Shown here in pieces: positions 7,522 through 14,232 of a stretch of DNA of 14,232 nucleotides. Under the pieces are notes generated by a model. That model made no database searches, was not told the DNA's origin, and worked only from the letters and a program-made list of their open reading frames with translations. This stretch comes from an uncultured Lachnospiraceae bacterium (GTDB lineage: Bacteria; Bacillota; Clostridia; Lachnospirales; Lachnospiraceae): the NCBI GenBank assembly GCA_900554925.1, contig USJG01000046.1, forward strand, positions 1 through 14,232, given 5' to 3'. The stretch's first letter is position 1. Each line of letters opens with the position of its first letter. The position numbers and the translations under genes were made by a program.

Positions 7522-7539
7522 GGAACAATATGTTGTTCC
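7522..7539. promoter_or_regulatory. Perfect inverted repeat in the leader of the transporter operon
   Basis: GGAACAA (7522-7528) and TTGTTCC (7533-7539) are perfect inverted repeats separated by TATG. The element lies just downstream of the TATAAT box (7555-7560) and about 10 nt upstream of the AGGAGG of the binding-protein gene. It could be a repressor operator at the transcription start or a short 5'-UTR stem-loop. It does not have the central CG of LacI/CcpA sites. Confidence 0.5.
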
Positions 7540-7554
7540 CCTGTTTGTAAGTTC

Positions 7555-7560
7555 ATTATA
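7555..7560 (-). promoter_or_regulatory. -10 box of the ABC transporter operon promoter
   Basis: A perfect TATAAT on the minus strand lies about 55 nt before the binding-protein start. Seventeen nucleotides upstream there is only TTATAT, a poor -35 box, which is the pattern of an activator-dependent promoter. The AT-rich stretch 7565-7690 would hold the activator site. No clear terminator separates it from the phosphorylase gene, so read-through from upstream may add expression. Confidence 0.55.
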
Positions 7561-7695
7561 CTTGCTGACTTGTACTGATATAATTACTCTTTTTTTAAAA
7601 AGGTGTTATTTTTTTACAAAGCGTACAGTCAAAATTGAATATTTTCACTTCATTTGTTAAAAATGCTAAAATTTCAACACCATCTGTATTTTTTC

Positions 7696-10600
7696 CTAAG
7701 AAAGCTGTACATGAATCTGTCTTATTTTTCCGCTTCTTACATCCTCCGCTGTTGTTCCGCTAAGAACATTCTGGGCAGTTTTAAAAATACTACCATCTTT
7801 ATAAACAAGTTCAAGAGAAGCAACCTGGTAATTTCCAGGGAAATAATCCCTTGTCTCTTCCATTTCATAAATAACTTTCGTCTGCCCAAGGAGCATTGCC
7901 TCCACACGTTTTTCCTCTCCTACCAGATATTCGGGAAGCACCGGCAAAAAGCTGGCTGTAAGTTCTCCATTTTTATAGGAGAACAGGTTTCCGAACATCA
8001 TAAGCATCCACATCTGCAGAAATTCCACAGTAGAGCCGGAAAGTCTCGCTACAAATCCCTGTCCGTGATAAGCCGGATTAGGGTTTTTGGAGCTTGCCAG
8101 GAAGGATGAGTTTTCATAAATACTTCTGCCATACACTTCGGGATCCTGGAAAGGAATTGCCGCCTTATGGAAATCCTGCGCAAATTCACTGTACATTCCG
8201 GACTTGAGAAGCTCTAAGAGATACTTGTATTCCATATGAAGCCAGATGGATTCATTTTCCAGCCATCCGGGAGTAAATGCCTTGGCCCTTCCCAGCTCAT
8301 AGGAGGCTTCCTTTAAAGAAGCATTTACTTTATACATTTGTAATTTCTCATCATAAAGATCACTGCTCTTTACCTGTTCATAAAGGGATTTTTTCACTTC
8401 CATATCGTTATCCAGTTTCAGGAAGCGTACCGGTCCTTCCAGGAACAGGGGAACCATCTTCACTTCAAAGCGTTCAGGGTAAATTCCATCTTCATCTTCA
8501 GTAAATTCCTTTACTTCATAAGTAAAATAGGTAGGACATACGCCGTTTTCCATAGCACATGCCTTTCTGATTCCGTGTGTTACCACTGCCTGCATATGCA
8601 TAAGTGCGTCAATCAGTTCCTTTGCCCCAACTTCTTCTCTTGCACCGCTGATACCATGAAAGGTCTTTTCCCAGTAGCTTTCCTTTACATCATTTCTGCT
8701 ATTCCAGAACTCTAAAAGCTCATTATCCCTCATAATATCATTCATACACTTAAAGGTAATTTCTTCCATCTGGCGCACAAGAAGCGCAACTTCTGCCAGA
8801 AGCTCCACGTTTGCTTCGTATTTCTTTAAAATATTGATGGTATATGCAAGCATTCTGGAAAGCTCACAGGTTTCTGCCATGGAGGAACCGAAAAGACCCG
8901 GCATTCCGTTTAATGCGTCGTACCATCCGGGCTTTCCGCCTTCCATCTCCACTCCCATTGCATAGACGTCCAATGCGGCATATTTCGTAGTACAAAGTAC
9001 GATTAATTTTTCAATCAGAGTAGATTCTACAACCTTACCCTTGCCAAACATATCCTTCAAAAGCTTTTCTTCGCCATTAAGCTTTTTACTCTCATCAAGG
9101 AAATGATACTGCCTGATTCCGTTTTCTGTCTTTACGTAACGCTTCCTTCTGGGAAGGATCGGCACCTGGGTTCTGTAATAAGTAATGGGCGTATGGAAAA
9201 GAAGCTCCTCCTCCTTCTCAGGGAATACACTTAAGTAAACCTCGATCAGATCCAGATTGTAGGTCCAGTGATCACTCCAGTAGCCTTCACCGAAGTCTGC
9301 GTTAATGGCATCTTTAGCCTGCTCCATCACCTTCGCAAAATATTCTTCCTCCTCATTCACATCCTCTATGCCTATTTCATCCAGCTTTGCAAAGAAAGCC
9401 CCCGGTGTAAAGGGTTTTGCAAGAAAGGCAAGCAGCTCCTCTTTCTTTTCCTGCGACAACAGATCAAAGATATCCGCTGCTTTTTCCTCAGAAAGCGTGT
9501 AAGTTACCTTTTCAACGGCAAGAGGATTATATCCGTCGATCTGAATAAGACTGTAAAATTTTACAATGCTTTCGGCCCCCACATAAGGAGTGAAGAAGGG
9601 CTCGCACCTTCTATTCTGATTGACATCCCTGAAATTTCCATTCCCCTGGGAATAAAATTCAGGCAGCATACGGAAATAATTGTAATCCCTCTCTAAATCT
9701 CCATGCTTTCTGGAATATACATGAAAGATTTTCCCGCCGGGAAGCCTGATCGGATACCCTCCCCGAAGCACGTTGTCCATATAAGTATAAGCACTGTAAG
9801 CGTCAAAATCAGGGGATGCTGTTTTCGTCTCAATTACACTGCACAGTTCCTCCGGAAGCTTAGCTGCTTCTGCTTTCTTTTCCTCAAAATAAGCTGCGTC
9901 CATCTTAGTTTTAAGAAGTCTGTCAAGCAAAGCCCTGGATGAAACCTGACCGATCATCTCATACAATACCAGGCTTTCTCCTTCTGAAAGCTCCTTCTCC
10001 TCTGCAAAAAAGCAGCAGGGATACTGATTGGCAGTGACCTGCTCTTCCGATAGCAGATCTGCAAATGCTTTCTCTTTAAATCCCACTGCAATATCCATGG
10101 AACAGTCATAGCCAAATACTAAAGAAGGATCTGCAATTACCTGCTTTTTATTTCCCTGCTCATCACAGGCAAAGCCATAATTTCCACCCAGAACCGGCGT
10201 TACGGCAGCTGTATCTACAATACTTGCCCTTGCTCTGAAGTAAGGAGTCCTGCTCTCTACATCTTCCGCCTGCATCCATGCCATAACGGTCTGCCCCATT
10301 TCCTTTAAGTTAGCCATATCCACACCATAAGGAATCAGCGCCGGCATACCATCCAGAATCTGAAGTTTCACTTTTTCTTTCGCGGTATTTTTAATAGAAA
10401 GCTTTCTTACTAAAGCGCCTGTTTTTTCGCCGGGCAGAGTAAAATAATCCACCACTGTGTGAAGACTGTTTTTCTCGTCCTGCTCTTCAATTGAAAGGCC
10501 ATTCATCTCCACGTGCATTTTCTTTGTGGCAGACTCATTCCTGAATAGCTCCAGATAGGCGCCATCCTTTTTTACAAAGGTACGGAAACCGTTAAGGGAC

Positions 10601-10803
10601 GTATTTTGATAAGCCTGATGGGCCGGGAAAAATTCCATGATCGCATGATCCTTATCCTCTACTCCAAAGCTTGAAATACACTGTCCCCGGTTTACATAAT
10701 AACACCAGATGGGTGTGCCGTGTACTCCCGCAAGCCCAGGAAGGAATCCTGCAAAAGGTGCTTTTTTCTCATAATTTTTTATTGTAAAAGTTACTTTTTC
10801 CAT
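7696..10803 (-). CDS. Large clan GH-Q glycoside phosphorylase, GH161/GH149-like (probable beta-1,3-glucan phosphorylase)
   Basis: A 1035-residue protein, predicted cytoplasmic (no signal peptide), that would split a terminal glucosyl residue with phosphate to give glucose-1-phosphate. The N-terminal half is beta-sandwich-like (about 1-320). The (alpha/alpha)6 catalytic barrel follows, with GNGNFRDVNQNRR at about 388-399, corresponding to the RDxxQD motif of GH94, and GWYDALNGMPGLFGSS at about 626-641, where D629 aligns with the general-acid region (DWND in GH94). The RDVNQN variant and the length fit GH161/GH149 beta-1,3-glucan phosphorylases better than cellobiose phosphorylases of about 800 residues. 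The GH94 1,2-beta-oligoglucan phosphorylases (about 1100 residues) are the main alternative. AAGGAGG overlaps the stop of the GH94 gene and lies 5 nt before ATG 10803; the gap is 10 bp, so the two are coupled. GH161-GH94 tandems are reported in the literature. The family call is from memory of motifs. Confidence 0.8.
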   Translation of the reverse strand: MEKVTFTIKNYEKKAPFAGFLPGLAGVHGTPIWCYYVNRGQCISSFGVEDKDHAIMEFFPAHQAYQNTSLNGFRTFVKKDGAYLELFRNESATKKMHVEMNGLSIEEQDEKNSLHTVVDYFTLPGEKTGALVRKLSIKNTAKEKVKLQILDGMPALIPYGVDMANLKEMGQTVMAWMQAEDVESRTPYFRARASIVDTAAVTPVLGGNYGFACDEQGNKKQVIADPSLVFGYDCSMDIAVGFKEKAFADLLSEEQVTANQYPCCFFAEEKELSEGESLVLYEMIGQVSSRALLDRLLKTKMDAAYFEEKKAEAAKLPEELCSVIETKTASPDFDAYSAYTYMDNVLRGGYPIRLPGGKIFHVYSRKHGDLERDYNYFRMLPEFYSQGNGNFRDVNQNRRCEPFFTPYVGAESIVKFYSLIQIDGYNPLAVEKVTYTLSEEKAADIFDLLSQEKKEELLAFLAKPFTPGAFFAKLDEIGIEDVNEEEEYFAKVMEQAKDAINADFGEGYWSDHWTYNLDLIEVYLSVFPEKEEELLFHTPITYYRTQVPILPRRKRYVKTENGIRQYHFLDESKKLNGEEKLLKDMFGKGKVVESTLIEKLIVLCTTKYAALDVYAMGVEMEGGKPGWYDALNGMPGLFGSSMAETCELSRMLAYTINILKKYEANVELLAEVALLVRQMEEITFKCMNDIMRDNELLEFWNSRNDVKESYWEKTFHGISGAREEVGAKELIDALMHMQAVVTHGIRKACAMENGVCPTYFTYEVKEFTEDEDGIYPERFEVKMVPLFLEGPVRFLKLDNDMEVKKSLYEQVKSSDLYDEKLQMYKVNASLKEASYELGRAKAFTPGWLENESIWLHMEYKYLLELLKSGMYSEFAQDFHKAAIPFQDPEVYGRSIYENSSFLASSKNPNPAYHGQGFVARLSGSTVEFLQMWMLMMFGNLFSYKNGELTASFLPVLPEYLVGEEKRVEAMLLGQTKVIYEMEETRDYFPGNYQVASLELVYKDGSIFKTAQNVLSGTTAEDVRSGKIRQIHVQLS

Positions 10804-10813
10804 AAGCTCCTCC

Positions 10814-13507
10814 TTAAACTAATTCCACAACAATTTCATGCTGCAATGTTTCATCCATGTCCTTAATCTCATCGGCGCTGACCGCTGTGTTTCCCTTCAT
10901 GGCAATCTTCTCCCCATCAAGATAAACATCACCTATTCTGTAATCACCGTAATTTTTATGAGCAGGATTTACATAGATGATATTCCAGTGACGACGGTTA
11001 AACCAGAGATTTAACCTGGCATGGCCGGAAGCATCAAACTGCTGTGCCAAAAGCCTGGGTTCCAGACACAGGGCGCCCAGATGCCCTTTCACACCGAACA
11101 TCTCATTAATAACTGTCATCATATACCAACTGGCAGCTCCTGTCAGATAGTGATACATACCTCTTCCTTTTCCATCGAAATATTCAGGAATACCGGGATA
11201 TATACGGCTGACTTCAAAATCTGAGGCCTGCCTGAACAATGTATGTAATGCCTTATATCCTTCCTTTACAAATCCTCTCTTATAGAGCGCATTAGCAAAC
11301 ATTGTAGTCATATGGGAGAATACCGCGCCATTTTCCTTCTGTCCGTATGCAAACCCGAACATTCTTCCCAAATCCATCTTCACTTCGCCAAAATCGGTAT
11401 TAAGGCGATAGCCGCCTGCTTCCTTCTTATAAAGATATTTATCTGCGCTGTTTACGATTCCGGCAACCTGTTTTTCTTCGGCTGTGCCGGACATGATGGC
11501 AAATACCTGGCCGGTCAGCATCATCCGGGCGCCACTACCAGTAAGGCCCTCGACCGCCCTGCCATGATTATCATAGTAGCTGTTAAACCAGCCATCTTCC
11601 CCATCTTTGATCCACTCGGTCTTACGAATATGCTCTTTCAGCCATACTGCCTTGGATCTTAAGCTTTCTGCCACCTTCCCTGCCGGAAGATACGCTTTCT
11701 TACCTGAAATCACATGTTTACAGGAATCGCAATAAGAGGCAAGCAGTTCGTTCTTCTTTTCAATGCTGTCATACAACTCTTTATCATCTGCAAACAAAGG
11801 CTCCATCTCCCTGGCCACTTCCACTGACTGAAGATTTCTTTCTTTGCTAAGGCTGTCTATCAGCTCTGCCAGTGTTTCCAGATTGCCTGCATAAGCGGCT
11901 GTAAATGCTACGCTTTCGCCTCGCTCAGGAGCCATATCAAGGGCGTCATTCCAGTCAGCTCCCCGCAGTCTCATATGATTATGCTCGCCCACCTCATAGA
12001 AGCTTGTTAAATTCTGTACCAGAAGGTGTTCCAGGACACTACCGTAATATTCTCTTCCCTGGGCATCTTTCTGAACAGGCTTTTCTCCTTCCTCAAACAG
12101 GGTATCTGTCTGTGTTCCTCTTGCCGCCTGCTTATCCTTAAAAAACGTATTTTCCTTCAACAGGAATGCAAGATCACCTGTCTGGTCAATGTACAACGCT
12201 GTAGTCATAAGAGGCCACACTCCATGATCCATCCACACTCTTGTTATATTATTTCTATCCGCAATGAACTCTCCTTGCTTTACGCCAATAATCGTTGCGT
12301 TGCTTCCGTCCATCCTTACGCCGCCGAAATTAGCCAGCAGCATCTCTTTAACGCCCTCAGGATTCATGATCAGAAGTGCAAGACAATCCTGCCATAAATC
12401 TCTCCAGCCTCTTCCGCCTTTTCCATAATCATGATGAGGCAGGAAGGAACAGCCGTAAATTCTGCGAAGCATAGGCTGAAAGCTTACCCAGCACATGAAA
12501 TTATCAAACTCAGGATCGCCGGTCAGATAACGCACATTTAATTTCTTTTCCCAATAATTCCTGGTTTTGTCATAAGCCTTAGCCACCAGCTCCTGGCTTC
12601 CATAGGCTGTAAGAGTTTTCTTGAAGCATTCCTCATCCTCTGAAAGGCCGGCAAGCAGAATATAAACCGCGCTTTCTCCGGGCTTTAGCGTTACTTTGGC
12701 AAAACGCATGGCTCCCACTGCTTCATAGCCATCTATCCGGGCTCCTGCTCCTACTCCTTCCATTTCTTTATAAACAGCTCCGGGACAGTCATAGCTTCCG
12801 CCCTCTCCAATAAAATCATCTACACTGGGATAGAAGGCTTCCGGCGCTTTCCCTTCCCCTGTTACTCCGGACACGTAATAAATCGTGTGATTTTGCTGAT
12901 GTCCTCTTTCATCAAAGGAAAGCGTAGGTTTCACAACGACACTTGTCCGGGTGGTTCTTACTCTGTGAAGAAGGCTTGTCACGTGTCTGTGATCCCTGAT
13001 ATTATCAGCGCTGCGTCCATAAATAGGGATGGCGCCATAGGCAGTTAAAGTAATTGTATCCTCCCCACTGTTTTTAAGGGATACCTGCATGATTTCCACA
13101 TTATCCTCTGCTGGCACAAAATTCAGTATTTCAGAAGTAAAGCCAAATTCCCTGGACTCTCTTTTCATCTGATGCCACATAAGCCCTGCAGTCAATTCAC
13201 TCTTATCAGCCTGGCCAGTCATTCTCTTTACTGTCTGATCAGCACTGGCACCAGTGGCGGACCAGACTCCTTTTCCCTCTATTTTGCACCAGAAATTACG
13301 AGTACTCTTATTATTGTGAAGCTCTTCCGCACTAACTGGCTGCATGAGAAAATGGTTTTGATCGGTTTTGGCATCTCCCCCAAGAAGTGGTGTAACTGAG
13401 CTTTTAAGCCCCTGCTCGCTTGCAATAGGAAAATACAGGTAGCCCGTCTGCTCTGGTTCTTTCAAAGTAAATGTCCCCATATCATCTTTAAATACGTAAC
13501 CAGCCAT
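10814..13507 (-). CDS. GH94-family glycoside phosphorylase (laminaribiose/cello-oligosaccharide phosphorylase type)
   Basis: An 897-residue predicted cytoplasmic enzyme, expected to phosphorolyse a short beta-glucoside to glucose-1-phosphate and a shortened sugar. The N-terminal beta-sandwich (about 1-290) contains VTPLLGGDAKTDQNHFL and NNKSTRNFW. The barrel carries GKGGRGWRDLWQDCLAL at about 362-378 (the RDxxQD sugar-binding motif, R369/D370/Q373/D374) and RGADWNDALDMA at about 515-526, the GH94 general-acid motif. At about 900 residues it is longer than classical cellobiose phosphorylase (about 810) and near the size I recall for Paenibacillus laminaribiose phosphorylase. I place the start at ATG 13507 because AAGGAG (13514-13519) is 6 nt upstream. 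The frame is open up to ATG 13573, but that ATG lies inside the upstream terminator. It is first in a two-gene phosphorylase operon. The exact linkage specificity is not readable. Confidence 0.9.
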   Translation of the reverse strand: MAGYVFKDDMGTFTLKEPEQTGYLYFPIASEQGLKSSVTPLLGGDAKTDQNHFLMQPVSAEELHNNKSTRNFWCKIEGKGVWSATGASADQTVKRMTGQADKSELTAGLMWHQMKRESREFGFTSEILNFVPAEDNVEIMQVSLKNSGEDTITLTAYGAIPIYGRSADNIRDHRHVTSLLHRVRTTRTSVVVKPTLSFDERGHQQNHTIYYVSGVTGEGKAPEAFYPSVDDFIGEGGSYDCPGAVYKEMEGVGAGARIDGYEAVGAMRFAKVTLKPGESAVYILLAGLSEDEECFKKTLTAYGSQELVAKAYDKTRNYWEKKLNVRYLTGDPEFDNFMCWVSFQPMLRRIYGCSFLPHHDYGKGGRGWRDLWQDCLALLIMNPEGVKEMLLANFGGVRMDGSNATIIGVKQGEFIADRNNITRVWMDHGVWPLMTTALYIDQTGDLAFLLKENTFFKDKQAARGTQTDTLFEEGEKPVQKDAQGREYYGSVLEHLLVQNLTSFYEVGEHNHMRLRGADWNDALDMAPERGESVAFTAAYAGNLETLAELIDSLSKERNLQSVEVAREMEPLFADDKELYDSIEKKNELLASYCDSCKHVISGKKAYLPAGKVAESLRSKAVWLKEHIRKTEWIKDGEDGWFNSYYDNHGRAVEGLTGSGARMMLTGQVFAIMSGTAEEKQVAGIVNSADKYLYKKEAGGYRLNTDFGEVKMDLGRMFGFAYGQKENGAVFSHMTTMFANALYKRGFVKEGYKALHTLFRQASDFEVSRIYPGIPEYFDGKGRGMYHYLTGAASWYMMTVINEMFGVKGHLGALCLEPRLLAQQFDASGHARLNLWFNRRHWNIIYVNPAHKNYGDYRIGDVYLDGEKIAMKGNTAVSADEIKDMDETLQHEIVVELV

Positions 13508-13513
13508 AATCTT

Positions 13514-13519
13514 CTCCTT
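13514..13519 (-). promoter_or_regulatory. Ribosome binding site that sets the GH94 start
   Basis: AAGGAG on the minus strand is 6 nt before ATG 13507. The ATG at 13573 has no such site and falls in the stem of a terminator hairpin, so an N-terminus beginning MAGYVFKDD is favoured. Confidence 0.8.
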
Positions 13520-13544
13520 TTCCCGCACACTGCGCATTTTATTC

Positions 13545-13572
13545 ATTATAATCCTATTATAAAAAAGGTCCA
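13545..13572 (-). promoter_or_regulatory. Probable promoter of the tandem phosphorylase operon, overlapping the upstream terminator
   Basis: On the minus strand TGGACC (13567-13572; 4 of 6 matches to TTGACA) is followed after 16 nt by a perfect TATAAT (13545-13550). A second TATAAT is at 13556-13561. The -35 box is the 3' arm of the terminator stem of the preceding gene. Only about 60 bp separate the terminator from the GH94 start, so any promoter must lie here or inside the upstream gene. Confidence 0.5.
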
Positions 13573-13597
13573 TTTTTCATAAAATGGGCCTTTTTTT
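13561..13597 (-). terminator. Intrinsic terminator after the GH55-like gene
   Basis: In the minus strand GGCCCATTTT (13590-13581) pairs with AAAATGGACC (13576-13567) around a 4-nt loop, with a single C-A mismatch. It is flanked by seven A's before and six T's after, and begins 10 bp after the stop of the beta-helix gene. In the plus strand the mismatch becomes a G-U pair and seven T's follow, so it could act in both directions, although no plus-strand gene is seen here. Confidence 0.8.
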
Positions 13598-13606
13598 AAT
13601 ATGGTG

Positions 13607-14232
13607 TTATTTTTTTAGATACTCCGTAATAATCTGACGGGTTCCCGAAGTATAACAGGGGCCGCCCTCCTCATTGACCACATGACTGATTCCCGGATTC
13701 CCCGTAATCATAACCGCGCATACATTATGAAGCTTAACCTCAGGTTTTTTTGGCACTTCCATGGCACTGAAAATTTCTATCACTGCATCCCTGTTAAAGG
13801 AATAAATACCAATTCCCCATGCCTCGTGGCTTTCCACCTCATCCTCTACCTTATAGGATGCATAACCGTTTACCGTACCGTCATGGCTTTTAAATTCACT
13901 TTGCGCCGGCACGTCATAAGGAATCTCACTTTGATACATGATCACCTTACCGCCATTGCCTCTCCAGAGAGTCTGATATTCCATAAAGTGTTCCACCATC
14001 AGGGCGTACATCGTCACATCATCGCCATTTACCACGATTCCGTTTCTGGCAGTATTTAAATTCCATCCCACCTGCGCGCCATGATCCGCCCGCCATACCC
14101 AGAAATTATCTCCGATCACATGAGAATTATTGATTTCAATACAGGTATCTGCCTGGGCCGGAGCTTCTTTGATCGCTCCTCCTACCCGAAAGAAAAGATC
14201 CGACAAAATCGTACCTTGCTGTCCCACTGCTT
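13607..14232 (-). CDS. GH55-like right-handed beta-helix protein, C-terminal part (partial, off window edge)
   Basis: The C-terminal 208 codons of a larger gene that continues past the window edge. The first in-frame start-like codon here is an internal GTG at 14227, and the frame stays open before it. Segments in order (numbering from that GTG): DNFWVWRADHG (40-50), ARNGIVVNGDD (60-70), VEHFMEYQTLW (78-88), IMYQSEIPYD (96-105), YASYKVEDEVESHEAWGIGIYSFN (122-145). These follow the order of GH55 exo-beta-1,3-glucanases (WxWxADHD, EHHVLYQ, QTExPYY, YASWG...GLYSFF). E79 and E101 are 22 residues apart and Y104 follows at +3, matching as I recall the E480/E502/Y505 catalytic set of the Streptomyces enzyme SacteLam55A. 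Streptomyces proteins annotated 'coagulation factor 5/8 type' look similar. The gene closes with its own terminator, so it belongs to an upstream operon. Secretion cannot be judged because the N-terminus is missing. Confidence 0.75.
   Translation of the reverse strand, partial: AVGQQGTILSDLFFRVGGAIKEAPAQADTCIEINNSHVIGDNFWVWRADHGAQVGWNLNTARNGIVVNGDDVTMYALMVEHFMEYQTLWRGNGGKVIMYQSEIPYDVPAQSEFKSHDGTVNGYASYKVEDEVESHEAWGIGIYSFNRDAVIEIFSAMEVPKKPEVKLHNVCAVMITGNPGISHVVNEEGGPCYTSGTRQIITEYLKK

Noticed and set aside
7602..7616. A 15-bp sequence GGTGTTATTTTTTTA repeated at 13603-13617
   Set aside because: It is mostly a T-run in AT-rich DNA. The second copy includes the Lys-Lys-stop codons of the GH55-like gene. 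Chance is the simplest explanation.
7616..7640. Possible CcpA (cre) site around TGTACGCTTTGTA
   Set aside because: Around the central CG the flanking bases do not fit the TG...CG...CA pattern well enough on either strand.
7655..7679. Possible terminator after the GH161-like gene
   Set aside because: An 8-bp stem (TGTTGAAA/TTTTAACA in the minus strand) is almost all A-T/G-T with a 9-nt loop and no T-run after it, so it is too weak to call.
13508..13573. N-terminal extension of the GH94 enzyme (22 extra codons, start at 13573)
   Set aside because: That ATG lies in the stem of the upstream terminator and has no ribosome site. AAGGAG 6 nt before ATG 13507 is convincing.

Overview
The window looks like part of a Lachnospiraceae-type (Clostridium cluster XIVa, gut Firmicutes) genome. 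The evidence is AT-leaning DNA, strong AGGAGG ribosome sites, lipoprotein substrate-binding proteins, CUT1 sugar permeases with no ATPase gene beside them, and a YesM/YesN-type two-component system next to an oligosaccharide transporter. This placement rests on gene content and style, not on a phylogenetic marker. Every convincing gene is on the minus strand, so the transcription order is from high to low coordinates.

Layout in transcription order: (1) 14232-13607, the C-terminal part of a right-handed beta-helix protein whose motifs match GH55 beta-1,3-glucanases, closed by a terminator at 13561-13597. (2) A promoter, partly overlapping that terminator, then two large clan GH-Q glycoside phosphorylases in tandem: a GH94 enzyme (13507-10814) and a GH161/GH149-like enzyme (10803-7696). 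(3) After 196 bp holding a TATAAT box and a perfect 18-bp inverted repeat, a lipoprotein sugar-binding protein (7499-6036), an intergenic hairpin, and two CUT1 permeases (5924-5004 and 5000-4173), closed by a terminator at 4097-4133. (4) A promoter, then a second, different lipoprotein binding protein (3970-2345), a YesM-like histidine kinase (2326-521) and the receiver domain of its response regulator (504 to the window edge).

Taken together this reads as a beta-1,3-gluco-oligosaccharide (laminarin/callose/yeast-glucan type) utilisation locus. The GH55-like enzyme would cut the polymer or oligomers, the ABC transporter would import oligosaccharides, and the tandem phosphorylases would convert them in the cytoplasm to glucose-1-phosphate. 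The SBP-kinase-regulator unit probably senses the ligand. The substrate is inferred from the GH55-like catalytic pattern and from the published occurrence of GH161 and GH94 genes in tandem; it is not proven by the sequence.

The oddest spot is the low-coordinate end. The response regulator reads in frame from a normal receiver domain straight into a segment that looks like an M16 (insulinase-family) zinc peptidase instead of the expected linker and AraC DNA-binding domain, with a clear drop in GC. It is either an assembly chimera or a real recombination junction. No RNA genes, CRISPR arrays, insertion sequences or attachment sites were seen.
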